64,000 nt of DNA, from IMG/VR virus record IMGVR_UViG_3300028844_003737, positions 1 through 64,000 of that record; one strand, given 5' to 3'. Under the pieces are notes generated by a model. That model was not told where the DNA came from and did not search any database. It saw only the letters and a program-made list of their open reading frames with translations. Both the position numbers and the translations under genes were made by a program. Within the stretch, counting starts at the first letter, position 1; each line of letters starts with the position of its first letter. Positions 47,401-56,562 of the stretch are shown piece by piece. Source of the stretch: a virus.

Positions 47401-50400
47401 CTGAAGAACAATGGATTTGGACAGGACCAGATGATGCTAGTTCCGTACACTATTGGAAATATTCAGGTCCTATGCCACCACAATATAGTTTTGCCAGACC
47501 AACAAGCGGTGATTATGCTAAATTCATAGAAAATGTAACAGCAAATGAATGGGAAAGGTTTGAAGTTGCTGTACCTGTTCATCCTAATTGGAGATTGGGT
47601 GTTCCTGGATGGCAAGTTGTCTTTGAAGGAAATATAGGATCTAAACCTGGCATAGTATGGATGGATGATATTGATGTTAGATTTAGGTTGGATAGTCAAT
47701 CTGTTGATCAATTAGTAAAAAAGCCATTTGTTGCTCAAATAAGTTCTGTAAATGAAACTGGAACACTGGTGGAATTAGATAAAACTTTTGAGGATGGAGC
47801 AATTGAAGTTAGCGATGATGATGATCCAGCAAATGCTTATTATCAAGATGGTGCTCAAGCAGGATCTTATACTGGATTTGAAGTAACATATACTATATTC
47901 AATCCAAGAGAACTTAGAACTTATTTGAAATTTGGAAACAATCATTATCTAACAACAAACTTTAGACAAGATAGAGCATCAGTTATAAAATGGCCACATT
48001 CTATAAATTTTAAAACTTACGAACCTTTACCACCAAGTATACAAAAGTTTTCCGAAGTTACAGTTGTAAAGGAAATGATTGAGCCACTATCCGAAACCGT
48101 TAGAATTGTAAATTTTACAGACAGTCCTCTTGGAGATAGACTACTAAAGAGTCCTGATTTGAACAATGTAGACAGTCCTTTACAAAGAAGAACTACACAA
48201 TTCAAAAATGAATCAGAAATTCTAACATCGGATTCAATAGTTTCAGCTGAACTTAAAAACAAAATAGTTTCTGCTAGTACAGATAGTGCTGAAATAAATG
48301 TTGACTACAGCAGATATGAAAATTTTAATAATTTTGGTTCCGTTGAGAGAAGAATTGAAAACTTCAAATATAAATTAGAACTAATTGAAAGTTATAACGC
48401 ATCAAGTGCGTCTTTAGTTTCTATTTCAGGTTCTGGCGATAATAGAGATTTGTGGTTACAAAGAACAAATGAACTAAAAAATGACTTTGATGGATTTGAA
48501 AATTATATGTATCATATTAGTTCATCATATGTTAGCAGTTCATTGGGGCAATTTTATGATAATGCGTGGCCGAAAGTTAGTGGTGCTGGAACTTTAACAA
48601 GTCCATATGTATTAGCACACACTACTTCTTCACAAGCAACTACTTGGTTTGAAAAAAATGTAGTTTCGGCATCTTTATTCGATGAAGAGAATGGTAATAA
48701 ATTAAGTGGGTTGTTACCACAGCATATAATTGACGATAACAGCAACACAGATTATCTAAAATTTACTGATATGATAGCACATCATTTTGATAATATATGG
48801 ATTTACATAAAAGGATTGAGTGACACTTTTGATAGAAGAGATAAATTAGATGAAGGACTTTCTAAAGATTTATTATATAGTGTAGGTAGGTCTTTGGGAT
48901 GGAATTTAAATGATAGTTCGGATACAGTTGAGTTATCCAGATTTCATTCAGGACACGAAGTATCAGGTTCAAGTTTATCTGTTTACTCTGAGGTTTCTCA
49001 GAAAGATATAACAAGAGAAATTTGGGGTCGTATAATAAACAACATGCCTTTCTTTCTAAAAAATAAAGGTACTGTAAAAGCATTGAAAGGACTCATAAAT
49101 ATTTATGGTATACCATCAACAATATTGAGAGTAAAGGAATATGGGGGTCCCGCTATATCAGATGATGAAGCACCACAATTTGAGATAACAAGAAAATTTA
49201 CAAAAGCATTAGATTTTAGGTCAAGTCAATTTGTAAAAGTAGCTTGGGCAAATGATACTGATTCGGAAAGAAAGCCTGATACTATAGAGTTTAGATTTAG
49301 AGCAGTCAGTAGTTCTAATCAAGTATTGGTAGAAAAGATAGGTAGTGACTTTACATCTAGCTTCAACATTAGTTTAAAAGATAATAATTCCGCTGACAAT
49401 TATGGTTATGTCGCATTTACCCTATCAGGCTCAGATGGTCAAAAACAGGTTCAAAGTGGTGAACTTCCTATATATGATGGAGATTTTTATTCTGTGATGT
49501 TGAGGAGAACTTCAGGCTCAGATTCAGCTGAGGTAACTCAATCATTTCAATTATCTGTTGGTAAATATGATTCTAGTAGAAGTAAGATACATCTGTTTTC
49601 TGCAGCTACTATGTCTACAGATATTGCTGATTCAGGATCTTATAATCTTGCTTATGCTAATAATGGTACAATATTTATCGGTGGTGCTTCAAACACTACA
49701 AGAGGAGCTGCTTCTCAGACTGGCTCTTTTGGTGGTCAACTATCAGGTTCTATGATGGAGTATAGACATTGGACTGAAACATTGGGTGTAAAACAATTCA
49801 AAAATCATGTGGCTAATCCACAAGCATATAATGGAAATACTATATCATCATCATATGATAATTTAGTTTTGAGATACTCAATGAATGATAACAAAGATTT
49901 GAGTTCTGATACTGGTGGGATTAGAGATGTAAGTTCAAATCAAACAGCAACATTGTCAGGATCACATAGTGGATTTACTGGTAACTTTTTCAGTAATGTT
50001 GTTGATGAATTACAATCTCATATACCAAGTATAGGTGCTTTGAGAAGAACTACTAAGAAAATACGAATAGAATCAAATAATATAAAAGATGGTCAGATTT
50101 TACAGAGAACTAAAAGAGTTACTAATAGTCAATATGATACAGCAGCTAATGACTCTAATAAATTAGGTATATTTTTTGCTCCTACTGATGTTATAAATAA
50201 TGATATTATACAATCTGTGGGTGATTTGAATTTTGAAAATTACTTAGGAGACCCAAGAGATAGGTTAGAAAATAGCTACAGAGGTCTAAAAGGTGTTGCT
50301 GATAATTACTGGCAAAAATACACCGAACCAAATAATTTTTGGGACTATATTAGATTACTGAAATACTACGATTCTTCTTTATTTCCACAACTTAGAAAAC

Positions 50401-51332
50401 TAATTCCTGCTAGAGCAAAAGCTGATATTGGAATATTAATTGAGCCAAATATATTTGAAAGGTCTAAGGTTGTAGCAGGAAAAGAACCTGTAGTCACACA
50501 AGAAAATTATAGAGGTACGATAGATGTCAGTACAGACTTTATAGCTATAACATCATCTTATAATGCGGGTGTTAGTGTTAGTACATTTGATGCTTATTCA
50601 GATACTATCAGTATATCAAGAACAACTGAGTCAGGATCTATAATAACTGCTACTGGTTCATATGATACATACAATGGTACAATCGATGAACTAAAAGCGA
50701 GAAATTTTGATATAAGTATTTTTCAAAAATTAGGTAATGTTGGATTATATTCTAATGTAACTATGTCTCTTGAATCCGACACTTTGAATGGAGTAGTAGA
50801 AGTTCATCAGCCTGTTATTTCAGGATCAAGAATATATGGAAGAAATCAAAAGCAAATGAAATTCTATACCACCGAAGCTAGTCATTCACTAAACTTGTTT
50901 AACTCTTCTTCTTTCTATAATGTAGACTTAGATAATTTAGCAGACCATTCACAAGCCAAACTAAATTCTTTTTATTCTGGCGTAAAGAATACTTCAAAGA
51001 CTACAATCGATGGTGGAAGACCAGTTGAAATTACAATAACATCTCCAACTAAACTTGTCACACAAGAAAGTGGAGAATCTACTTTGGAAACTGGTGATGG
51101 TAAGGTATCTAACTTCAAATTCAAAGATAAGAAAAAGAAGAAAAAAATCAAGAAAGTAAGTAAGAAAGGATTCCTTGCTAGTGGTATGCCTGATGTAAAG
51201 GAAATTGAAAAACAGAGAAAAATGTTTTCAAAGCCTAAGGATAGATTTGTTGAGGTGAAAGGCGAATCATCAAAGAATATATCTAAGAAAAAAGATGATG
51301 AAATACAGAGAGATGAGGAAAATGAGAAATAA
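44493..51332 (+). CDS. Giant baseplate/tail protein with ConA-like lectin domain
   Basis: A 2279-residue virion protein. The N terminus has repeated beta domains (IELTIFNTSGGLIDSITKSF). The middle (about 270-1100) is rich in Trp, Gly and Asn, suited to fibre or receptor contact. A segment at about 1565-1790 (FVKVAWANDTDSERKPDTIEF, LFSAATMST, GTIFIGGASN, YRHWTETLGVKQF) resembles a laminin-G/concanavalin-type lectin. The C terminus is lysine-rich (KKKKIKKVSKKG) and charged. Position after gp6 makes a gp7-like wedge/initiator or fibre role likely. One very long gene replaces several T4 genes. Confidence 0.7.
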   Translation: MSSKLTNIDKQLLDAGNEIRIGNKPYENGIFGSNPNRDTIELTIFNTSGGLIDSITKSFSDIQFDNDDKLLLRPVADLTLAGLESGTYDLQYRFLRKLAGSEDDVLVRTVPNEQGKFDIFEDVESIDITDDGKIFEKIGSDRGQELQLKKMTLLVDAVSPSRTEIRIKASDVNGRGNFEDFSRLGESVRRTEVPTGIVQFGTGGDENFITNTNVMTLTPEDGGFIFTPRMVGGTLYVKDVYHTSTITTTPTTENNIVTDQEQLRKDDYGEVIKYGESLPWDSNLHANAVRPLGDWSAGYLQWYANSELWGNSTHLGYWGHWVQGEGRDGGVCFKFPDINQSFAEDFTAWPLENPHRGLMLSHTFKDKSLEVLGVTGEDSILISGYIKSNVNNKQIRITTKFPQDLLSEAEPDSPPEGFFVEGSPLLEEKPSSPPDNYNPLTIEAAQSIENVPAIAIMENGYSTGMNITAFLNAREGYGWSVGQTPNVATGNDSTQLNRKSPPRPATYGTGVWKLHIETDQSEAVISLELNHSWGDANGYSNGAGTLSEGGDWKWDGEQWTGYPIATEVEPIVGHDSNGGVYRTVNPNQFPTAVNAHPYRQSEELVQTRRPLFERSLPSSTGFEYGCTIGKAFYAWLLDGRWEVNSTIINRGDISVKYVMLGKQDLIWITKVNQSSSDKVLLRTWDEVFPQLRTSYIDREVDGETKQVSIYEDIFEFGFVQSIVPAQHRNKNVTVMGSFHIFYNDGNGNNKSFRVDTFRSGTNTISSTLSNNTIYPNIGSDRVYNIRDLDEPFDNTINDNDSKVKWTVNRDDGDFRFYAFVGNQYYRVDDGDGDLYEINESDSNWFKDDYPRTINEDGFEDFIQNPDVVFERDLTPNESDWTKWGIIKGSQYYKQEDDKHVLISTFDEAFIGAGTVQSGGEELVVGTRNPGKDNWLLDDEGNTLPNVPYIDNGSGNLIIGMTSDRIGTVSPEEQWIWTGPDDASSVHYWKYSGPMPPQYSFARPTSGDYAKFIENVTANEWERFEVAVPVHPNWRLGVPGWQVVFEGNIGSKPGIVWMDDIDVRFRLDSQSVDQLVKKPFVAQISSVNETGTLVELDKTFEDGAIEVSDDDDPANAYYQDGAQAGSYTGFEVTYTIFNPRELRTYLKFGNNHYLTTNFRQDRASVIKWPHSINFKTYEPLPPSIQKFSEVTVVKEMIEPLSETVRIVNFTDSPLGDRLLKSPDLNNVDSPLQRRTTQFKNESEILTSDSIVSAELKNKIVSASTDSAEINVDYSRYENFNNFGSVERRIENFKYKLELIESYNASSASLVSISGSGDNRDLWLQRTNELKNDFDGFENYMYHISSSYVSSSLGQFYDNAWPKVSGAGTLTSPYVLAHTTSSQATTWFEKNVVSASLFDEENGNKLSGLLPQHIIDDNSNTDYLKFTDMIAHHFDNIWIYIKGLSDTFDRRDKLDEGLSKDLLYSVGRSLGWNLNDSSDTVELSRFHSGHEVSGSSLSVYSEVSQKDITREIWGRIINNMPFFLKNKGTVKALKGLINIYGIPSTILRVKEYGGPAISDDEAPQFEITRKFTKALDFRSSQFVKVAWANDTDSERKPDTIEFRFRAVSSSNQVLVEKIGSDFTSSFNISLKDNNSADNYGYVAFTLSGSDGQKQVQSGELPIYDGDFYSVMLRRTSGSDSAEVTQSFQLSVGKYDSSRSKIHLFSAATMSTDIADSGSYNLAYANNGTIFIGGASNTTRGAASQTGSFGGQLSGSMMEYRHWTETLGVKQFKNHVANPQAYNGNTISSSYDNLVLRYSMNDNKDLSSDTGGIRDVSSNQTATLSGSHSGFTGNFFSNVVDELQSHIPSIGALRRTTKKIRIESNNIKDGQILQRTKRVTNSQYDTAANDSNKLGIFFAPTDVINNDIIQSVGDLNFENYLGDPRDRLENSYRGLKGVADNYWQKYTEPNNFWDYIRLLKYYDSSLFPQLRKLIPARAKADIGILIEPNIFERSKVVAGKEPVVTQENYRGTIDVSTDFIAITSSYNAGVSVSTFDAYSDTISISRTTESGSIITATGSYDTYNGTIDELKARNFDISIFQKLGNVGLYSNVTMSLESDTLNGVVEVHQPVISGSRIYGRNQKQMKFYTTEASHSLNLFNSSSFYNVDLDNLADHSQAKLNSFYSGVKNTSKTTIDGGRPVEITITSPTKLVTQESGESTLETGDGKVSNFKFKDKKKKKKIKKVSKKGFLASGMPDVKEIEKQRKMFSKPKDRFVEVKGESSKNISKKKDDEIQRDEENEK

Positions 51333-51355
51333 AAAAATGAAAAATTTAATATTGT

Positions 51356-51369
51356 GATATTTATATATG
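51356..51369 (+). promoter_or_regulatory. Candidate late promoter (GATATTTATATATG)
   Basis: Recurring motif 42 bases before the next structural gene. Confidence 0.5.
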
Positions 51370-51410
51370 ATACCACAATCCAAACATACAAAAAATATTA
51401 GGAGTAAGAT

Positions 51411-52088
51411 ATGGGATTCTTAAACAACGCTACCATAACCGTAGACGCTATACTCACTAAAAAAGGTAGGGAGTTGCTAGCTCAGGGAACTGATGCTTTC
51501 AATATTACAAAATTTGCTCTATCTGATGATGAGGTGGACTACAGACTTTGGGATGTAACGCATCCTAACGGAAGTGACTTTTATGGTAAAACAATTGAAA
51601 ATATGCCACTATTAGAAGCTTTTTCTGATGAGAATCATGTAATGAGGTATAAATTGGTAACACTACCAAAGAATACAGCTAGAATGCCGGTTCTCAATGT
51701 AAATCCAAACTCAGTAACATTTACTGCAGCTGGTGGATTGAATCAGTCAGCTATTGTGGTACAAGCTACAACAACAAATGTAAACGACACAAGTTATACA
51801 TTCATACTACATGATCAATCTGTAGTAACTATGAATGTGGCTACAGGAGGTGGTGCTGGAGCACCAGGTGCTACTACACCTTTCTTTTTAGGAGAAGATG
51901 ATGCACCAAATAGTAAAACTGTAGTTGCTAATTCTGTTAGATTAAGTTTACTACCTTTACCTCAGTCAACTCCTGTAGGTGGTAAGTCAACACAACTAAC
52001 AGTTATTGGAAATGATACTGGTGCTACGAGTTCGATAACAATTACTAACGCGGTCAGATTGACTGGTACGTTGACAGCCGCAGGTTAA
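51411..52088 (+). CDS. Conserved phage structural protein
   Basis: A 225-residue protein starting MGFLNNATITVDAILTKKGR, an N terminus I recognise from many marine myovirus structural proteins. The C-terminal half is a Ser/Thr/Ala-rich beta domain. Probably tail- or baseplate-associated. TAGGAGTAAGAT precedes the ATG. Confidence 0.65.
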   Translation: MGFLNNATITVDAILTKKGRELLAQGTDAFNITKFALSDDEVDYRLWDVTHPNGSDFYGKTIENMPLLEAFSDENHVMRYKLVTLPKNTARMPVLNVNPNSVTFTAAGGLNQSAIVVQATTTNVNDTSYTFILHDQSVVTMNVATGGGAGAPGATTPFFLGEDDAPNSKTVVANSVRLSLLPLPQSTPVGGKSTQLTVIGNDTGATSSITITNAVRLTGTLTAAG

Positions 52089-52098
52089 GGAGTAGATA

Positions 52099-53121
52099 AT
52101 GGCAATTTATAAATTATTCAATTCCGATAGTGATGTAATAAGTAACGTAAAAGATACTGTTTCCTCAGGAATGTGGGAAAATGGTTCAGGAACATTAACT
52201 GCTTTTTACACATCATCAGTTCAATCAGGTAGTTCTGGCGAACATTATTTAGATGTTTTCGGATCTCCATCAACTACAACAGCTAGAAAAACTCAATTTT
52301 CAGTAGCCTTTGGTCACTTCAATGGAAGTGGTTCTTTAGGTGCTAAAGGAGTCGATGGTAATAGAGCATCTGCTGTTATATATCGTCAATTATCAAATAC
52401 TTTATTAGGTCCTAACGAAAACCAATTTACTTTTGCTGGTAGTGGAGACCATACAACACCAAAGTATGTGTATGCTTTATCTGTTAGCAGAGAGTTTTTG
52501 AGAGAAAAAATGGATCCAGGCAATTGGGAGCTAAGATTAGGTAATGCTGGTGGTAAAACTTTACGATTTATTGACGATAGTGGTGCTACTACTAATCCAA
52601 CTGTAAATCAAGGTGGTAGAGTATTCAATATTGTTAGTGGTTCTATTGCTAGTGGTGTTGCTGTAACTAAGACAACAGCAGCTAATCAACAGGGTGGTGC
52701 TTATGGACTATTTTATCCTGATTTGGGAATATTGATATTCAATGGACCTGTACTAAATACAAGTGCTTCCTTGGCTACTAATATTACTTCCAATACAAAC
52801 GGAGACAATTCATTCAAATTATTTTCAAAGATTGCATCTGGTTCTCACTTTCAGGCTCGTAGAGAAGAAGTGATTACTTCACAGCATTATTTCGTGAGAG
52901 TACCTAATCAGGAATTTAATTTTAGTTCTAATCCAACTTTTGCTACAGCATCAGATGGTTCGTTTTCTGTTCCAAGCTATTATAAAAATCCAAAGTCTTT
53001 TGTAACGCAAGTGGGATTGTATAATGACTCTAATGAATTGTTAGCAGTTGCTAAATTAAGTAAACCACTATTGAAATCGTTTTCGAGAGAAGCTCTTATA
53101 AAAGTCAAATTAGATTTCTAA
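52099..53121 (+). CDS. Structural protein, tandem paralogue A
   Basis: A 340-residue beta-rich protein. Its C terminus (FVTQVGLYNDSNELLAVAKL) aligns with that of the next gene, as do REKMDPGNWELRL and YGLFYPDLGILIFNGP. Both are exactly 340 residues. Likely tail or fibre adaptor components. GGAGTAGATA precedes the ATG. Confidence 0.65.
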   Translation: MAIYKLFNSDSDVISNVKDTVSSGMWENGSGTLTAFYTSSVQSGSSGEHYLDVFGSPSTTTARKTQFSVAFGHFNGSGSLGAKGVDGNRASAVIYRQLSNTLLGPNENQFTFAGSGDHTTPKYVYALSVSREFLREKMDPGNWELRLGNAGGKTLRFIDDSGATTNPTVNQGGRVFNIVSGSIASGVAVTKTTAANQQGGAYGLFYPDLGILIFNGPVLNTSASLATNITSNTNGDNSFKLFSKIASGSHFQARREEVITSQHYFVRVPNQEFNFSSNPTFATASDGSFSVPSYYKNPKSFVTQVGLYNDSNELLAVAKLSKPLLKSFSREALIKVKLDF

Positions 53122-53139
53122 ACTGGGAGATATTAGGTC

Positions 53140-54162
53140 ATGTTTAAGACACTAGACCCAGGCGATATAAGAATAACACCATTCAAAGTTGGTAAGGAAT
53201 TTACTGTTTCCAATACTGATAGTGGGAGTGGTGTATATTCATTTAGAGCAATTAGTGGCAGTTTACATAACTTTCTAACAGGTTCTGCTAATGTAAAAGT
53301 TTATCCAAATAGTGCTTCATTCTATTCAGGTCCTTCTTGGGCTATGATAAATAAAATGTATTATAATCAGATAAATGCGTCTACACCAAAGGACTGGACG
53401 GAACTGAATCCATACGATAACTTTGGTGCTAATAATGATAAACAATATAGACACTTACATAAATCAGCATCAATAATTTCTGTTCCTCAAAATTTATTTG
53501 GTGAGAGAATAAAACCAAAATCTATTACGTTGTCAGATGACAGCGGAGAGACTACGCTAACTATAAAAGACGATGGTGATGGTAATTTATATGATAATAA
53601 TTATTCAGCTTCATATGCTAAATTTAGAAGTGGTAGTTTAGCTAATGGGAAATTTGATTTTACTCAAATAACAGCTACTACAGGATCTGTAGTTGGTAAT
53701 GTTTTTTACGAACACGGCATAATTGTTATGACAGATACTGGAAGTAAGTATATCGATGTTGGTCAGAAAGAAGGTACTGATGGATTTTCTTTGAGATATA
53801 AAGCTCAACAAACTATTAGAGAGTATGAATATACTTGTGTAGTTGGTGAAAATGAATTCAATGGTACGATGAACATAACTGCTACTAAAGAACGAAGTGG
53901 TAGTATAAGTGTTACAGGTGCTGATGCGTGGAAATTGTTTCCACCAGGACATGCAACTGCTAAATCAGGCTCATTTAATAATTCATATACAGCTGCTGAT
54001 TCATATGAAAATTTCGTCACACATTCCGAATTTAGACCATATGTAACTAAAGTTGGGTTGTATAACGACTTCAACCAACTTATAGCGATAGGACAACTAT
54101 CAGCACCCATAAAGAACGAAAAGGATCTGTCTTTGGGAATTGTTGTTAGGTTCGATTTATAG
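53140..54162 (+). CDS. Structural protein, tandem paralogue B
   Basis: A 340-residue protein aligned with its upstream neighbour over most of its length (GERIKPKSITLSDDSGETTL, VFYEHGIIVMTDTG, YVTKVGLYNDFNQLIAIGQL), though clearly diverged. The pair could form a hetero-oligomer. It overlaps the next gene by one base. Confidence 0.65.
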   Translation: MFKTLDPGDIRITPFKVGKEFTVSNTDSGSGVYSFRAISGSLHNFLTGSANVKVYPNSASFYSGPSWAMINKMYYNQINASTPKDWTELNPYDNFGANNDKQYRHLHKSASIISVPQNLFGERIKPKSITLSDDSGETTLTIKDDGDGNLYDNNYSASYAKFRSGSLANGKFDFTQITATTGSVVGNVFYEHGIIVMTDTGSKYIDVGQKEGTDGFSLRYKAQQTIREYEYTCVVGENEFNGTMNITATKERSGSISVTGADAWKLFPPGHATAKSGSFNNSYTAADSYENFVTHSEFRPYVTKVGLYNDFNQLIAIGQLSAPIKNEKDLSLGIVVRFDL

Positions 54163-54881
54163 TGGGTAAATTTAAGAAACTGTGGGAAGTATCTAATGTT
54201 CCAGGCTATTCTGCTGATTCAGGTGAACCTGATACTGGATTTATAAAAGGTAAAGAGAAAAGAACTTTAGGTATATTACAAGGAAGACCTGAACCTTGGT
54301 ATGAAAGGGGTGGTTACACTCAAACTTCTTTTCCAGAAGCTGATTTCATTTATGGTGAAGATGGAGAGGAACAATTTAGTGTAACTAAAACAGCATTCGT
54401 CAATGATATCAATGATGATTTTGAAGCACATTTTGAAAGTTGGGAAGATTGGATTGCTGATGAAGATTTTGAGACACAAAATACTGATAAAATTGAAGAG
54501 TCAAATTACAGTAAAGCTATGAAGTTTAGTTTATTGGAAAGAATAGATTATTTAGATGTAGCTACAAACTTAGTAAAGCAGTATGGGCTGAAGTCTAAAG
54601 TAAAGTTTGGAAGCGGAAAAGATTTTGGAGAGTATGTACCTGAAATAGATACTGTAACTCTAAGAAGGTCATACCCATCTGTAAAAGAGTTCCTATTGAC
54701 AATACTGCATGAAATAGGTCATGCACTTGATGCTAAAAGATTAGGAGTCAAAAAGTATATAAAAAAATATACTCAGGCTGGAACAATGGCTACCTACAAA
54801 GGATTAGACCCACATGACGATAATAAGTGGGAAGAGAAGGCTGAAAGATTTGCAAGAAAAGAATTATCTAAGTGGTTGTAA
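54162..54881 (+). CDS. Zinc metallopeptidase-like protein (HExxH)
   Basis: A 239-residue protein starting at GTG. Near 184 it has LTILHEIGHALDAKRLG, and EEKAERFARKEL near 226 supplies a likely third ligand Glu, as in gluzincin-type peptidases. The N-terminal 100 residues are acidic and look disordered. Possibly a tail-associated protease or maturation enzyme. It ends the structural cluster. Confidence 0.72.
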   Translation: MGKFKKLWEVSNVPGYSADSGEPDTGFIKGKEKRTLGILQGRPEPWYERGGYTQTSFPEADFIYGEDGEEQFSVTKTAFVNDINDDFEAHFESWEDWIADEDFETQNTDKIEESNYSKAMKFSLLERIDYLDVATNLVKQYGLKSKVKFGSGKDFGEYVPEIDTVTLRRSYPSVKEFLLTILHEIGHALDAKRLGVKKYIKKYTQAGTMATYKGLDPHDDNKWEEKAERFARKELSKWL

Positions 54882-55096
54882 AATATTTTTGATTAACAAA
54901 TAATTCTGTAATATATATTACTAATAATATTATTAATTTCTGGTTATATAAAAAATCACAGAAAGTTTTTTATACAAGAACCGTTTGACCTTTTTGACAA
55001 ATAATGGCTTAAGTACTTAACCAGGTAGCAAGCAAGATAAGCAAGGCAAGCAAGACAAGTATTAACAAGTACCAGGAAGAAATAATAGAGATAAAT
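54882..55096 (+). other. Intergenic region with palindrome and GCAAG repeats
   Basis: No gene is visible. It holds a perfect palindrome TTAAGTACTTAA (55009-55020), a cluster of GCAAG/ACAAG repeats (55027-55069) and an AT-rich stretch before them. It could be a control region for the recombination genes or a replication-linked site. Nothing decisive is seen. Confidence 0.4.
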
Positions 55097-55450
55097 ATGA
55101 AAACAAGAAGCGCAAAGAACAAAGGTAAGAGATTACAAAATAATGTAAGAGACTTACTATTAGAAACATTTTCAGACTTAGAACCAGATGACATTGGTTC
55201 ACAAATAATGGGAGTGAGTGGTGAGGATATCGTCCTTTCTCCTGCAGCTCGTAGACTAATACCATATTCATTTGAGTGTAAGAATCAAGAAAAACTAAAT
55301 ATTTGGGATTCTTTACAACAAGCAGAAAAAAATTGTGGTGTTTACGATCCTGTATTGATATTTAAAAGAAACAGAAGTAAGACATATGCTGTCATAAACA
55401 TTGAGAAATTTATAGAACTAATAAATGAAAATAACAAATCTACTAAATAG
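55097..55450 (+). CDS. PD-(D/E)xK nuclease, resolvase-like
   Basis: A 117-residue protein with a RecB/resolvase-type core: SGEDIVLSPAARRLIPYSFECKNQEK, where the Asp and the ExK pair are the metal-binding residues, followed by a helix with Gln. Small nucleases of this kind act on branched DNA. It lies before primase and Mre11-Rad50, which fits recombination-dependent replication. It overlaps the primase gene by 26 bases. Confidence 0.7.
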   Translation: MKTRSAKNKGKRLQNNVRDLLLETFSDLEPDDIGSQIMGVSGEDIVLSPAARRLIPYSFECKNQEKLNIWDSLQQAEKNCGVYDPVLIFKRNRSKTYAVINIEKFIELINENNKSTK

Positions 55451-56372
55451 AGTAATAGGTAACAATGGTAGGCCTGTAAAGAAACTAAATGAATATGTTT
55501 GGTGGTCTCCATTTGTACATCATCATAAACCAAAACTACAGATAAATGTAAAAACTGGCAAATGGCATTGTTGGGTTTCTAATCAAGGTGGACATAACCT
55601 ATTTCAGTTACTCAAAAAACTAAAAGCTAGTAGAGAACACTTTGAAGAACTATCAGAATTAGTTGGCTCCCCAAAAAAATCACTATCACTATCATCAAAT
55701 CGTGATGATGTCAAGCAAAAAGTTCTAAGATTACCTGATGAGTACAAGCCACTTTGGGAAAGTGATAATAGTATTGTCAAAAAACACGCATTAGTACATT
55801 TGAAAAAAAGAAAGATAGAGATGTGTGATATTATTAGATACAATATTGGTTATTGTGAAAGTGGCTTATATGGAAATAGAATAATCGTACCATCTTATGA
55901 TGATACTGGAGAACTAAACTATTTTATAGCCAGAAGTATTTTTGATGGCGGGATGAAATACAAAAATCCACCAGTATCTAAAGATGTTGTTGGTTTGGAT
56001 TTATTTATAAATTGGGACGAGCCTATTGTATTATGTGAGGGTATATTTGATGCTATAGCCATAAAAAGAAATGCTATTCCATTATTTGGTAAAACTCTAC
56101 CAAATTCGCTAATGAAAAAAATATACGAAAAAAAGGTCAATGAGATATATATATTATTAGACAACGATGCCGTAAAAGACTCAATAAGAATTACAGACAA
56201 ACTTATGAGAAATGGTATAAATGTTTATTATGTTAAACTAACAGATAAAGATCCATCAGATATGGGATTTGAATCAGTTACAAATCTTATAAAAGGTGTA
56301 GGCAAAACAACTTTTTCTGATTTTATTAGGATGAGGCTAAATGGTAAGAAAAAACGATATATGGAAATTTAA
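55425..56372 (+). CDS. DNA primase, TOPRIM type
   Basis: A 315-residue primase. The N terminus has a reduced zinc-type region (HHHKPKLQINVKTGKWHCWV) missing the full CHC2 set. The TOPRIM core has VLCEGIFDAIAI near 203 (Glu) and ILLDNDAV near 243 (DxD). This matches T4 gp61-type and other DnaG-related phage primases, which make RNA primers with the helicase. No helicase gene is in this window. Confidence 0.85.
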   Translation: MKITNLLNRVIGNNGRPVKKLNEYVWWSPFVHHHKPKLQINVKTGKWHCWVSNQGGHNLFQLLKKLKASREHFEELSELVGSPKKSLSLSSNRDDVKQKVLRLPDEYKPLWESDNSIVKKHALVHLKKRKIEMCDIIRYNIGYCESGLYGNRIIVPSYDDTGELNYFIARSIFDGGMKYKNPPVSKDVVGLDLFINWDEPIVLCEGIFDAIAIKRNAIPLFGKTLPNSLMKKIYEKKVNEIYILLDNDAVKDSIRITDKLMRNGINVYYVKLTDKDPSDMGFESVTNLIKGVGKTTFSDFIRMRLNGKKKRYMEI

Positions 56373-56562
56373 CGATGGTGAGTGGAAAGTACACTTTACA
56401 GATAAAGAACTTTGTAAAAAAGTAAAAATAAATTTTGATTTGGGAAAATCTGTGACTATTTATTATGAGAGTGGTTCTTTTAAGAAAGAAACTGCTTGGG
56501 ATATTATAGTACCAGACAATAAAATAACAAAAGTGAAAAAATTCATAAAGGATAATTCTTGA
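56341..56562 (+). CDS. Small hypothetical protein
   Basis: A 73-residue basic protein (WKFNDGEWKVHFTDKELCKKV) whose ATG overlaps the primase end and whose stop overlaps the next start. Alpha/beta, no domain recognised. Coupling suggests expression with the recombination genes. Confidence 0.5.
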   Translation: MVRKNDIWKFNDGEWKVHFTDKELCKKVKINFDLGKSVTIYYESGSFKKETAWDIIVPDNKITKVKKFIKDNS

